Position numbers and translations under genes: made by a program. From Alteriqipengyuania bathyomarina_B (GTDB lineage Bacteria > Pseudomonadota > Alphaproteobacteria > Sphingomonadales > Sphingomonadaceae): 64,000 nucleotides of DNA. The DNA is taken from assembly GCF_038594605.1 (NCBI RefSeq), contig NZ_JBCFZM010000001.1:992001-1056000 (forward strand), given 5' to 3'. This document shows, one piece after another, positions 25,887 to 33,838 of the stretch (positions within the stretch are counted from its first letter, which is position 1; the number at the start of each line of letters is the position of its first letter). Below the pieces are notes generated by a model. The model did not search any database. It had not been told where the DNA came from and saw only the letters and a list, made by a program, of their open reading frames with translations.

Positions 25887-26968
25887 CCTTGCGAGTCTGC
25901 CGCCTCGAGGATGATCGAGCAAGCGCGCTGCATATCTTCGCGCGTAGTATAGCGGCCCCAGCCGAGGCGGATCGAGGATTTCGCCTGCGCATCGCTCAGC
26001 CCGATAGCGCGCAGCACATGGCTCGTCCGGCCCGATCCGCTGGCGCAGGCCGACCCGGCGGAGAACATGACTTCGCGGCATTCGCTCATCAGCCGGGCGA
26101 CGTCGAGGCCGTCCTTGCGGATGTTGAGGTTGCCGTGCCAGCGCTGCTCCGCGCTGCCGTTGAGCGTCCAGCCATCGAACGCATCGCGGGCGATCTGCCA
26201 CAGCTCTTCGGCATGCGTCGCGTCCTCTTCCATCCGCTCGACCGCCTGCGCCGCCGCCGCGCCGAACCCGGCGCATAAAGCAGGCGAGAGCGTGCCCGAA
26301 CGTAGCCCCTGTTCCTGCCCGCCGCCCTCGACATGCGGGATAAGCTTGAGCCCGTCGCGCACCCACAGCGCACCGATGCCCTTGGGCCCGTGCAGCTTGT
26401 GTGCGCTCACCGCGATCATGTCGGCCTCCGCGGGCAACGCCATCTTGCCCGCCGCCTGCACCCCGTCGACCAGCAGCAGCGCGCCGGTTTCCTTGGCGCG
26501 CTTCGCCATCTCGGCAATCGGCTGGATGGTGCCGATCTCGTTATTGACCTGCATCACCGCGAGCAGCCCGACATATTTGGGCATGTCGACATCGGGCACG
26601 ATCACGCCATCCGCGCCGACCGGCAATTCGGTCCAGTTGCCGATGGCCTTGACCGTATCGATCACCGCCGCGTGCTCGATTGCGCAGAACGCCGTGTGCT
26701 CGCCCGAGCGGACCGCGGCATTGCCCCGGATCGCGAGGTTGATCGCTTCGGTCGCGCTGCCGGTGAAGATCACCTGGCCGCCGGGCGGGAACAGCGCCGC
26801 CACCTGCTCGCGCGCGACCTCCACTGCCGCCGCAGCCATCCGGCCCATGCGGTGCGGGCTGTGCGGATTGCCGAAAGTGTTGGAGTCGGGCCCGCCGAGC
26901 CATGGGATCATCGCCTCACGCGCTTCGGGCGCGAGGGGGGTGGTGGCCTGGTAGTCGAGGTAGATCAT
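25883..26968 (-). CDS. Cysteine desulfurase (NifS/IscS-like), copy 1
   Basis: 361 residues. PLP enzyme that moves sulfur from cysteine for Fe-S clusters or thio-modification. Starts MIYLDYQATTPL; PLP Lys in AVSAHKLHGPKG; catalytic Cys in FSAGSACASGSGRTSHVL. It is translationally coupled to the ferredoxin gene. A second, divergent copy lies directly upstream on the same strand, separated by a palindromic repeat. Confidence 0.9.
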   Translation of the reverse strand: MIYLDYQATTPLAPEAREAMIPWLGGPDSNTFGNPHSPHRMGRMAAAAVEVAREQVAALFPPGGQVIFTGSATEAINLAIRGNAAVRSGEHTAFCAIEHAAVIDTVKAIGNWTELPVGADGVIVPDVDMPKYVGLLAVMQVNNEIGTIQPIAEMAKRAKETGALLLVDGVQAAGKMALPAEADMIAVSAHKLHGPKGIGALWVRDGLKLIPHVEGGGQEQGLRSGTLSPALCAGFGAAAAQAVERMEEDATHAEELWQIARDAFDGWTLNGSAEQRWHGNLNIRKDGLDVARLMSECREVMFSAGSACASGSGRTSHVLRAIGLSDAQAKSSIRLGWGRYTTREDMQRACSIILEAADSQG

Positions 26969-26995
26969 TGCTTTCTCATCCTACCCGCTACGTCG

Positions 26996-27071
26996 CCCCG
27001 GACTTGATCCGGGGCAAGGCTTTCTTGCGGGGCGACGCGAAAGAAAACGGGACCCCGGATCAAGTCCGGGG
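26996..27071. repeat. Long inverted-repeat element between the two desulfurase genes
   Basis: CCCCGGACTTGATCCGGGG (26996-27014) and its exact complement CCCCGGATCAAGTCCGGGG (27053-27071) are 19-bp arms, each itself partly self-complementary. This is the form of dispersed intergenic palindromes common in alphaproteobacterial genomes. It may end or attenuate the transcript between the two genes. Confidence 0.85.
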
Positions 27072-27084
27072 GGACGGCGGAGCT

Positions 27085-28152
27085 TCAGGTGAGGCTGCGC
27101 CAAGCCTCAGCGAACGCGTCCAGTTCCTCCGGCGTGGTGCTCCACCCCATGCTGACCCGGATCGTGCGCGCGGCGACATCGTCGGGCACGCCGAACGCAT
27201 CGAGCACACGGCTCTTCTTGAGCGTGCCCGAGGAACACGCACTTCCCGCCGAGACCGCGAAACCCATCGAGTCGAGGCGGATCAGCTGAGCCTGGGCGCT
27301 CATGGTCGGGTGGGCAACGGCAATGATATAGGATCGCTGGGGACCGAAGATCAGCGGTTCCCCAACTCCTCGGAGCTGATCGCGTAGATCGAGACGCTGC
27401 CCAGCATCGGTTGCCCAAGAACGCTGGCCTCCGGCCTCCAGAGCCGCGGCGAAGCCTAACGCGGCAAGCATGTTCTCGGTCCCTTGCCGATAGCCGCGCT
27501 CGTGCCCACCCATAGGCTCAAGCATCGCATAGTCGCGCACCAGCAGCGCGCCGATCCCGATGGGACCGCCCAGTTTATGGGCCGAAACAACCGCCATATC
27601 CACATCGGGTATCCGACGCTTACCTGCGCTTTGCGAGCAATCGCACAGGAACAGCCCACCAACTGCGCGAACCCGTTCTACAATCTCTTGCGTGTGATCG
27701 CTTCCCGGTCTGATCAGCTCGGTGCCGGTCTCCGAATTGACCGACTGGATGGCAACCAATGCCTTGCCCGGCTTGGCCAACGCCGTGTCGAGAGCTTCGC
27801 ACTCCGGTTCGGCCATCATCTCTGCGATCGGCACAACCTCCGCATCGGGCGCTGCACGGAACACCGCATCATGCTCCACCGCGCTCACGATACGCCGATC
27901 CACCTTCGCGCGGTTGAGCGCGATCCACAGCGCCTCGCTTGCGCCGCTGGTGAAGATCACCTCGCCTTCCCACGCCAGCGCCGCCTTCAACCGGGTGCGG
28001 GCATCTTCCAGCGCCTGCTTCGCCTTGCGTCCCTCGGCGTGCGGAGACGAGGGGTTGGCCCAGATCGCGAAGCCCTCCTCCATCGCGGCCTTCGCCTCGG
28101 GGCGGAGCGGCGAGGTGGCGGCGTGGTCCAGATAGATGCGGGGGCGCGCCAT
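27085..28152 (-). CDS. Cysteine desulfurase-like protein, copy 2
   Basis: 355 residues. Same fold as copy 1 but clearly diverged: starts MARPRIYLDHAATSPL; PLP Lys in AVVSAHKLGGPIG; Cys in VSAGSACSSGTLKKSRVL. Glycine-rich PLP-phosphate region GASEALW replaces the usual GATES/N motif. Both active residues are intact, so it is probably functional. The tandem placement suggests division of labour or a heterodimer, which the sequence alone cannot show. Confidence 0.87.
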   Translation of the reverse strand: MARPRIYLDHAATSPLRPEAKAAMEEGFAIWANPSSPHAEGRKAKQALEDARTRLKAALAWEGEVIFTSGASEALWIALNRAKVDRRIVSAVEHDAVFRAAPDAEVVPIAEMMAEPECEALDTALAKPGKALVAIQSVNSETGTELIRPGSDHTQEIVERVRAVGGLFLCDCSQSAGKRRIPDVDMAVVSAHKLGGPIGIGALLVRDYAMLEPMGGHERGYRQGTENMLAALGFAAALEAGGQRSWATDAGQRLDLRDQLRGVGEPLIFGPQRSYIIAVAHPTMSAQAQLIRLDSMGFAVSAGSACSSGTLKKSRVLDAFGVPDDVAARTIRVSMGWSTTPEELDAFAEAWRSLT

Positions 28153-28168
28153 CAGATGCTCGAAGTAA

Positions 28169-28196
28169 TTGCGAAATGCGGCATAAAGCCTATATA
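28169..28196 (+). promoter_or_regulatory. Candidate promoter of the alpha/beta hydrolase gene
   Basis: TTGCGA at 28169-28174, a 16-nt spacer and TATATA at 28191-28196. It lies in the divergent interval between desulfurase copy 2 and the hydrolase. Confidence 0.38.
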
Positions 28197-28273
28197 GCCG
28201 CCCACCTCGCGCGCGCCACCGCCCAAACCGATGGCGCTTGTGCCAGCCCAGCTATTTCCGGATCACAGCACCA

Positions 28274-28930
28274 ATGCCCACCGTCATCTTCCCCGGCCCC
28301 GAAGGCCGCCTCGAAGGCCGTTTCTCGCCCCCGCCGCGCCCGCGCGCGCCGGTCGCGCTGATCCTCCATCCGCACCCGCAGGGCGGCGGCACGATGAACG
28401 AGCGGATCACGCAGAGCCTGTACAAGACCTTCGTCGATCGCGGCTTCGCGACTTTGCGCTTCAATTTCCGCGGCGTGGGCCGCAGCCAGGGCAGCTTCGA
28501 CAACGGCATCGGCGAACTCTCCGACGCGGCCAGCGCGCTCGACTGGATCCAGTCGATCCACGAAGAAGCGCAGGTCACCTGGGTGGCCGGTGTGTCTTTC
28601 GGCGCGCTGATCGGCATGCAGCTGCTGATGCGCCGCCCCGAGATTCGCGGCTTCATCTCGGTCGGTGCGCCGGCGAGCATGTACGACTTCAGCTTCCTCG
28701 CCCCCTGCCCCGCCAGCGGCATCTTCGTCCACGGCGCGGCCGACACGGTGGTGCCGCCGCCTGCGGTCACCAAGCTGGTAGAGAAGCTGCGGACGCAAAA
28801 GCACATCACGATTCACCACGAGGAAATCCCGCGTGCCAACCACTTCTTCGAGAAGGAGCACGACGAGATGATGGGCGCGGTGAACAATTACCTCGATTTT
28901 CGACTCGATCCTTCCTGCCCGATCCGCTGA
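28274..28930 (+). CDS. Alpha/beta hydrolase
   Basis: 218 residues. Opens MPTVIFPGPEGRLEGRF, with LILHPHPQGGGTMN as the oxyanion loop, nucleophile elbow GVSFGA, acid Asp in VHGAADTVVPP and catalytic His in PRANHFF. This is the short serine-hydrolase group common next to cysteine desulfurase genes in alphaproteobacteria. The substrate is unknown. The start at 28274 omits 12 upstream in-frame residues that lack a ribosome-binding site. Confidence 0.87.
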   Translation: MPTVIFPGPEGRLEGRFSPPPRPRAPVALILHPHPQGGGTMNERITQSLYKTFVDRGFATLRFNFRGVGRSQGSFDNGIGELSDAASALDWIQSIHEEAQVTWVAGVSFGALIGMQLLMRRPEIRGFISVGAPASMYDFSFLAPCPASGIFVHGAADTVVPPPAVTKLVEKLRTQKHITIHHEEIPRANHFFEKEHDEMMGAVNNYLDFRLDPSCPIR

Positions 28931-28975
28931 TCACGCAGGCCGGATAGGCCGCACTCCCGTCAGGCTGAGCTGAAA

Positions 28976-28991
28976 CCCGCAGTTTTGCGGG
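28976..28991 (+). terminator. Small hairpin after the hydrolase gene
   Basis: CCCGCA (28976-28981) and TGCGGG (28986-28991) form a 6-bp stem within a GTCAGGCTGAGCTGAAA context resembling dispersed repeats. Terminator activity is plausible only. Confidence 0.35.
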
Positions 28992-29119
28992 GCGTAGAGC
29001 CGTGTCGTTATTCGGTTCGGCTTTGAAACGTTATACCATCTAGCGCTTGTTCATAGTAATAATGTATCATCTCCGTGTGCCGGCCAGCAGCCGGTTCGCA
29101 AAAAACAGGAGAGATGCCA

Positions 29120-29812
29120 ATGGCATACGCCACAGCAAACACCCCCCAGAACCGGATGACGGCCATCGTCACGGTCGGCGCAATCCATGCCGGGCTCGGC
29201 GCGCTGCTCATCTACGGACTGACCACGGGCGGTTTCGCACCGCCAAAGGATCCTCCGATTAGCGCCGGTCAGATTCCGATAGAGCCGCCACCGCCGCCGC
29301 CGGAGCCGACGCCCGAGCCAACGCAGACCCAGGACGCGTCATCGCGCTCAATCGTTGCGCCCAAGCCGCCGATCAGCATCCCGACCAGCGCGCCTAGGGT
29401 CGACACCAGCGACATCATCCTGCCGCCGACCCCTCCCGTGCCTAACGTCATCCCGTCCGCCCTGCCGACGATTGCCCCGCCGCTGCCCCCGCCGCCAAGC
29501 CCCACCCCCAGCTTTGACGCCGTGCCCGCGCGCCCGGCAAACAATCCGGGCGGCTGGGTCACGCAGGCGGATTACCGGACCAGCTGGATCTCGCGCGATT
29601 ATGCGGGGACGGTCGGTTTCCGCGTGTCGGTCGGGGCGAGCGGGCGAGTGGAAGGCTGCTCGGTCACGCGTTCCAGCGGCGTCTCTGCGCTCGACGAGGC
29701 GACCTGCCAGCTGGTGACGCGGCGTGCGCGCTTCGATCCGGCGAAGAACGATCAGGGCCGCGCGACGGCGGGCAAGTATACCGGCGCGGTGCGCTGGCAG
29801 CTGCCCGACTGA
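29120..29812 (+). CDS. TonB-family energy transducer
   Basis: 230 residues. Short cytoplasmic N-terminus, one membrane helix at about 14-33, a Pro-rich periplasmic spacer (about 45-140, including PPPPPPEPTPEPTQ) and a TonB C-terminal domain (about 145-228: YRTSWISRDYAGTVGFRVSVG...SALDEATCQLVTRRARFDPA). It couples the proton motive force, via ExbB/ExbD, to outer-membrane receptors. Start ATG 29120 is chosen because AGGAG (29107-29111) sits 8 nt before it but only 2 nt before the in-frame ATG at 29114. Confidence 0.9.
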   Translation: MAYATANTPQNRMTAIVTVGAIHAGLGALLIYGLTTGGFAPPKDPPISAGQIPIEPPPPPPEPTPEPTQTQDASSRSIVAPKPPISIPTSAPRVDTSDIILPPTPPVPNVIPSALPTIAPPLPPPPSPTPSFDAVPARPANNPGGWVTQADYRTSWISRDYAGTVGFRVSVGASGRVEGCSVTRSSGVSALDEATCQLVTRRARFDPAKNDQGRATAGKYTGAVRWQLPD

Positions 29813-29815
29813 TCG

Positions 29816-30034
29816 CTAGCCCATTTCCCCGGTTTCGTCGGCCGGCACGCCATCGATCGGCGAGCGGCCGCTGGAATCGGGGATCGTCCAGATCGCGACA
29901 TTCAACATCGCGACGAGCGCCGCGACCACCATCAGGCCCGCTTGCTTGCGGTAGCCACGGCGAAACAGGATGAACGCGCCGCCGATCAGGACCAGCGATG
30001 CGAGGACGAGCAGCGAAAGGACGATATCGAGCAT
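29816..30034 (-). CDS. Small membrane protein, unknown
   Basis: 72 residues with two hydrophobic helices (about 4-24 and 32-50) separated by the basic loop RRGYRKQ, and an acidic tail. No family is recognised. It converges on the TonB gene with only 3 nt between the stops. Confidence 0.62.
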   Translation of the reverse strand: MLDIVLSLLVLASLVLIGGAFILFRRGYRKQAGLMVVAALVAMLNVAIWTIPDSSGRSPIDGVPADETGEMG

Positions 30035-30137
30035 GCCTTTCGCCTACACCCGATCGCGCCGATGCGGAACGCCCGATGCAGCCGAAGCTTGTCTTTAAAT
30101 GCGGCACCCCTGCCGCGATGAGCGACAGGAGATGAAC

Positions 30138-30521
30138 ATGGGTATTTTCGGATCGATCAAGGACGCGATCTTCGGCGACGACAAGCCCGAGAAGAAGCCG
30201 GCGCCCGCGCCATCGACCACCCCTGCGAAGGAAACGATCAACAATTCGGGCGTCGCGTTCGAACCGACCAGCACGGTCGACGTGGCAGAGCGGCTGGACC
30301 AGATCGAGGGTTCGGACAGGCTCAACTGGCGCACCTCGATCGTCGACCTGCTCAAATTGTTGAGCATCGATCCCAGCTACGAAAACCGCAAGGAACTGGC
30401 GGGCGAGATGGGCCGCGTGGATTACGAAGGCAGCGCCGAAGACAATATCTGGCTGCACAAGCGCGTGATGCAGGAAATCGCCGACCACGGCGGCAATGTG
30501 CCCCCCGAACTGCTTCAGTAA
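30138..30521 (+). CDS. DUF3597 domain protein
   Basis: 127 residues. MGIFGSIKDAIFG start, a Pro/Ala/Lys linker (about 17-32) and the DUF3597 core (VDVAERLDQIEG...LNWRTSIVDLLKLLSID). The function is unknown. AGGAG is 6 nt upstream of ATG 30138; an ATG at 30132 abuts the ribosome-binding site and is unlikely. Confidence 0.82.
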   Translation: MGIFGSIKDAIFGDDKPEKKPAPAPSTTPAKETINNSGVAFEPTSTVDVAERLDQIEGSDRLNWRTSIVDLLKLLSIDPSYENRKELAGEMGRVDYEGSAEDNIWLHKRVMQEIADHGGNVPPELLQ

Positions 30522-30541
30522 GGCAAGCGCACCAAAGATTT

Positions 30542-30572
30542 GACGGGTGTGGCGAACGACGCCACACCCGTC
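30542..30572. terminator. 13-bp perfect hairpin just before the DUF885 start codon
   Basis: GACGGGTGTGGCG (30542-30554), loop AACGA, CGCCACACCCGTC (30560-30572). It ends 3 nt before ATG 30576. It may terminate the DUF3597 transcript or control translation of the next gene, which has no Shine-Dalgarno sequence. Confidence 0.55.
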
Positions 30573-30575
30573 TGC

Positions 30576-32417
30576 ATGAGCAACCTCTCCCTAACGCGCC
30601 GCCAGACCCTCGCCGGTCTCACCGCCACCACCGCCCTGACGCTGGGCGGATGCACTACGCGCGGGTCCGGCCCGGCATTGCGCGACATGACGATCGCACC
30701 CGACCAGTGGCTCGACGATGTCGCCTACGGGATGCTCAAGTACGAGCCGGAGAGGGCCACCAGTCTCGGCGTCGACACCGGCAAATACGCGGCATGGCGC
30801 GGAATGCTCGAAGACCAGTCTCCCGAAGGTCAGCGCGAATACGCCGCCTACCTGCGGTCGGTGGTAAACCAGATGGACGGGCTCGACGAAAGCGGCCTCA
30901 CGCCGGATCAGCAGACCAGCTACCAAGTCGTCCGCAGCGCCTTCGCGACCGCAGTCGAAGGCTTCGACCTGCCCTACGGCGATGTCGCGGTCGGATCATG
31001 GCGTAACGCGCCCTATGTGGTCATCCAGAACGTCGGCACCTATCTCGACATGCCGCGCTTCATGGATTCCTCACACCCGGTCGAAGACGCGGCGGATGCC
31101 GACGCGTTCGTCTCCCGGATCGAGGCGATGCCGCAGGTGCTCGACGGCGAGCTCGAACGTATCCGGTCGGCCCGGGCGATGGGCGTGGTGCCGCCCGACT
31201 TCCTGCTAGACAAGGCGATCGCTCAGATGGAGCGGACCATCACGGACGCCGAAAAGGGCGAACCTTTTACCACCAGCCTGCAGGAGAAGCTGACGGAAGC
31301 GGGGCTGCCGACCGGCCGGGCCGGGCGGGTGAGCCTGCTGACCAGAGGCCCGGTCGCGGATGCGCTGAAGCGCCAGCTCGCCGAGCTGAAGGCGGAACGC
31401 GCGGTCGCGACGTCGGAGGCCGGCATGTGGGCGCGGCCGGGCGGCGAGGAATGGTATCGCTGGGCGCTGAAGGCCAGCACCACGACCGATCTCGGTCCCG
31501 ATGAAATCCACGAGCAGGGACTGGAGGAACTGGATTCGCTGCATGCGCGGATGGACCCGATCCTGCGCGACATCGGCTACGATAGCGGCACCGTGGGCGA
31601 GCGGATGCAGGCGTTGAGTACTGACAAGCGATACCAGTTTGCGGAAGGCGATCCGGGCCGGGACGAGATCATGAGCTTCATCAAGGGCCGGATCGACTGG
31701 ATCACCGCGCAGATGCCGCGCGCGTTCAACCAGTTGGTCGAACCCAACGTGGAAGTTCGTCGCCTGCCGCTCGCCGAAGAACCCGGTGCGCCCGGCGCCT
31801 ATGGCGGCGCGGGCAGCAAGGACGGCTCGATCCCCGCGCGCATGTGGATCAACCTGCGCACGACCGATCTGCACCGAAAGTACGACCTTGCCGACCTCAC
31901 CTACCACGAGAGCATTCCGGGCCACGCGTGGGAGGGCGAGTTCTCCAACCGTCTGCCGCTGATCCGCAGCATCCTGGCTTTCAACGCCTTCTCCGAAGGC
32001 TGGGCGCTTTATGCGGAGCAGCTGGCCGACGAGCTGGGCGCCTACGACGATTTTCAGGTCGGGCGCCTCGGCTACCTTCAGAGTCTCGCCTTCCGCGCCT
32101 GCCGCCTGGTGGTCGACACCGGGCTGCACCACAAGCGCTGGACGCGCGAACAGGGTCGCGCCTTTTTCGTCGAGCGCAACGGCAGCAAGGCGGAGGAAGT
32201 GGCGAGCGAGGTCGATCGCTATTGCAGCTGGCCGGGCCAGGCCTGCGGCTACAAGATCGGTCACTCGCAAATCGTCACGCAGCGCGCGCGGGCCAAGCGC
32301 GAGATGGGCAACGCCTACGACTTTAAGGGTTTCAACACTGCGGTAATCCTCGGCGGCAATTCGCCCCTCGACGTCATGGCGAAGACCGTGACACGCTACA
32401 TCGACACCGCCGGATGA
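30576..32417 (+). CDS. DUF885 family lipoprotein, predicted metal-dependent peptidase-like
   Basis: 613 residues. The N-terminus combines a twin-arginine-like RRQT motif with a lipobox (TLGGC, Cys about 26), so export, possibly by Tat, and lipid anchoring are predicted. The C-terminal half has YHESIPGHAWEGE (H-E-x3-G-H), the conserved DUF885 metal-site pattern, plus FSEGWALYAEQL and YCSWPGQACGYKIG. This family resembles zinc-dependent carboxypeptidases; the substrate is unknown. The start is adjacent to a strong hairpin. Confidence 0.88.
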   Translation: MSNLSLTRRQTLAGLTATTALTLGGCTTRGSGPALRDMTIAPDQWLDDVAYGMLKYEPERATSLGVDTGKYAAWRGMLEDQSPEGQREYAAYLRSVVNQMDGLDESGLTPDQQTSYQVVRSAFATAVEGFDLPYGDVAVGSWRNAPYVVIQNVGTYLDMPRFMDSSHPVEDAADADAFVSRIEAMPQVLDGELERIRSARAMGVVPPDFLLDKAIAQMERTITDAEKGEPFTTSLQEKLTEAGLPTGRAGRVSLLTRGPVADALKRQLAELKAERAVATSEAGMWARPGGEEWYRWALKASTTTDLGPDEIHEQGLEELDSLHARMDPILRDIGYDSGTVGERMQALSTDKRYQFAEGDPGRDEIMSFIKGRIDWITAQMPRAFNQLVEPNVEVRRLPLAEEPGAPGAYGGAGSKDGSIPARMWINLRTTDLHRKYDLADLTYHESIPGHAWEGEFSNRLPLIRSILAFNAFSEGWALYAEQLADELGAYDDFQVGRLGYLQSLAFRACRLVVDTGLHHKRWTREQGRAFFVERNGSKAEEVASEVDRYCSWPGQACGYKIGHSQIVTQRARAKREMGNAYDFKGFNTAVILGGNSPLDVMAKTVTRYIDTAG

Positions 32418-32433
32418 TGCTGCGCGAAATGGT

Positions 32434-33273
32434 CTAGCGCGCGGCGGCGTCCGGCTCGGCCGCGCGCGGGACCAGCCGCACTTCGAACATTGTCGGCCAC
32501 AGCTTGCCGGTGACGAACCAGCGATCCGCCTCCGGGTCGTGGGCGATGCCGTTCAGGACTCCGCCCGGATCGGCGGCGGCGACTTCGCTCACCAGCGGAC
32601 TCATATCAACGATGCTGCGGATCGCTCCGCTCGCAGGATCGATGCCGACAATCGCCTGGCTGTACCACTGGTTCGCCCAGATCAGCCCGTCGATCGCCTC
32701 CAGCTCGTTGAGCCGGGGGACGGGTTTGCCATCGAGCGTACCGGTGATCTCGCGCTGCACCGCGTAGGTTTGCGGATCGAGAAAGCGCAAGGTCGCGCTG
32801 CCATCCGAGGCGACAAGCTGGTCGCCCAGCACTGTCAGACCCCAACCCTCGTAGGGGAACGGGTCGCTGCGAACCGGCTCCAGCCCTTCCAGCGACCAGC
32901 GGTGGATGACGCCATTGCGCCATGTCAGGCTGACGAGCTCATCACCCCACAGCGCCAGTCCTTCGCCGAACTGATCGGCGGGGATATCGCGCGCGGCGAG
33001 CACTTCGCCGGTGGTCGGATCGACCTTGCGGATTTGGGACTGCCCCACCTGCCCCGTGCTCTCGTACAGGTGCCCATCGTGCCACAGCAGACCTTGCGTG
33101 AACGCATCGGGATCGTGCGGATAGCGCGCGATAACCTCGACATCGTAGACGACGGGGCCAGTTTCGGCAGGGGCAGTAGTCCCAGCCTGAGGCGCGGACT
33201 GCGCTACGCCGATGGCAGGCGAAACGAGCGCAGCCAGAACGAGCGAGAATGACAGGAGCAGCTTGATCGGCAT
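32434..33273 (-). CDS. Glutaminyl-peptide cyclotransferase (bacterial/plant type)
   Basis: 279 residues. Signal peptide (about 1-24) then a five-bladed beta-propeller of the plant-type glutamine cyclotransferase family: YPHDPDAFTQGLLW, YESTGQVGQS, GEGLALWGD, NELEAIDGLIWANQW and VLNGIAHDPEADRWFVTGKLWP are its landmarks, including the catalytic Glu region NELE. It cyclises N-terminal Gln to pyroglutamate in the periplasm. Confidence 0.9.
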   Translation of the reverse strand: MPIKLLLSFSLVLAALVSPAIGVAQSAPQAGTTAPAETGPVVYDVEVIARYPHDPDAFTQGLLWHDGHLYESTGQVGQSQIRKVDPTTGEVLAARDIPADQFGEGLALWGDELVSLTWRNGVIHRWSLEGLEPVRSDPFPYEGWGLTVLGDQLVASDGSATLRFLDPQTYAVQREITGTLDGKPVPRLNELEAIDGLIWANQWYSQAIVGIDPASGAIRSIVDMSPLVSEVAAADPGGVLNGIAHDPEADRWFVTGKLWPTMFEVRLVPRAAEPDAAAR

Positions 33274-33392
33274 AGTTCCTCATCGAGCGCCATCGCGCCT
33301 GACCCTGCGCTGAAGCGCTCCGAGCCGTTTCGCATGGGCCGGACCCGAGGTCTATATCGCCTGTGCCGCCGAGGCTTCCGGTGGGCGGGCCT

Positions 33393-33599
33393 CTATGACC
33401 GGCGAATGATCCAGAGATCCTTGTGGGCACGGGAGCGCTGCAGCCTGCCCAGCGGCTTCGCATCGGCGGTAATGTCGACCTCGCGACCGTCTGCCGTTTC
33501 ATCGAGCCAGAATACGAAGGCGCCGTCGTCCTTCTCGAAATCGAGAGTCTGGGCAGGTTGCAGGCCATCTGCATCGAAGCTGAGCTTGAAGCGCGTCAA
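33393..33599 (-). CDS. Small hypothetical protein
   Basis: 68 residues (MTRFKLSFDADGLQPAQTLD...) with even composition and a strand-rich pattern. The only start that keeps this frame is TTG 33599, since a stop lies five codons upstream. The ribosome-binding site is weak (CGGA). No family is recognised. It is probably a real small gene, but this is unproven. Confidence 0.45.
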   Translation of the reverse strand: MTRFKLSFDADGLQPAQTLDFEKDDGAFVFWLDETADGREVDITADAKPLGRLQRSRAHKDLWIIRRS

Positions 33600-33776
33600 C
33601 GCGCATGTCCGTTACGCAGCATGATCCGTTCCCCGATGTCAGAATTACCGTCTGAATTCATGCGGGAAATACGCGCGCACTGCCGCGGAAGGGCCGAAAT
33701 TAACCTTCGGTAATGTGTGGCTCTGAAACGGATGTCCCACACGGCCCGATATCCGGCGCGAGGCCCGAAATTATCA

Positions 33777-33809
33777 GGGCCCCGCTCCGGCTTTCACCGT
33801 GCGGGGCCC
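33777..33809 (-). terminator. Terminator hairpin of pckA
   Basis: GGGCCCCGC (33777-33785) and GCGGGGCCC (33801-33809) form a 9-bp stem. In pckA sense it is followed by TGATAATTT. It lies 29 nt after the pckA stop. Confidence 0.7.
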
Positions 33810-33838
33810 CTCCTCTCCAACCGGGAAGATCGTTGGCC

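Noticed and set aside
29051..29070. AT-rich stretch upstream of the TonB gene that resembles a Fur-type box
   Set aside because: It matches the Fur consensus only partly and is not clearly symmetric, so AT-rich promoter DNA explains it as well.
29008..29211. Minus-strand frame with a hydrophobic segment opposite the TonB start
   Set aside because: The hydrophobic stretch is the mirror of the TonB membrane helix; no ribosome-binding site or independent support.
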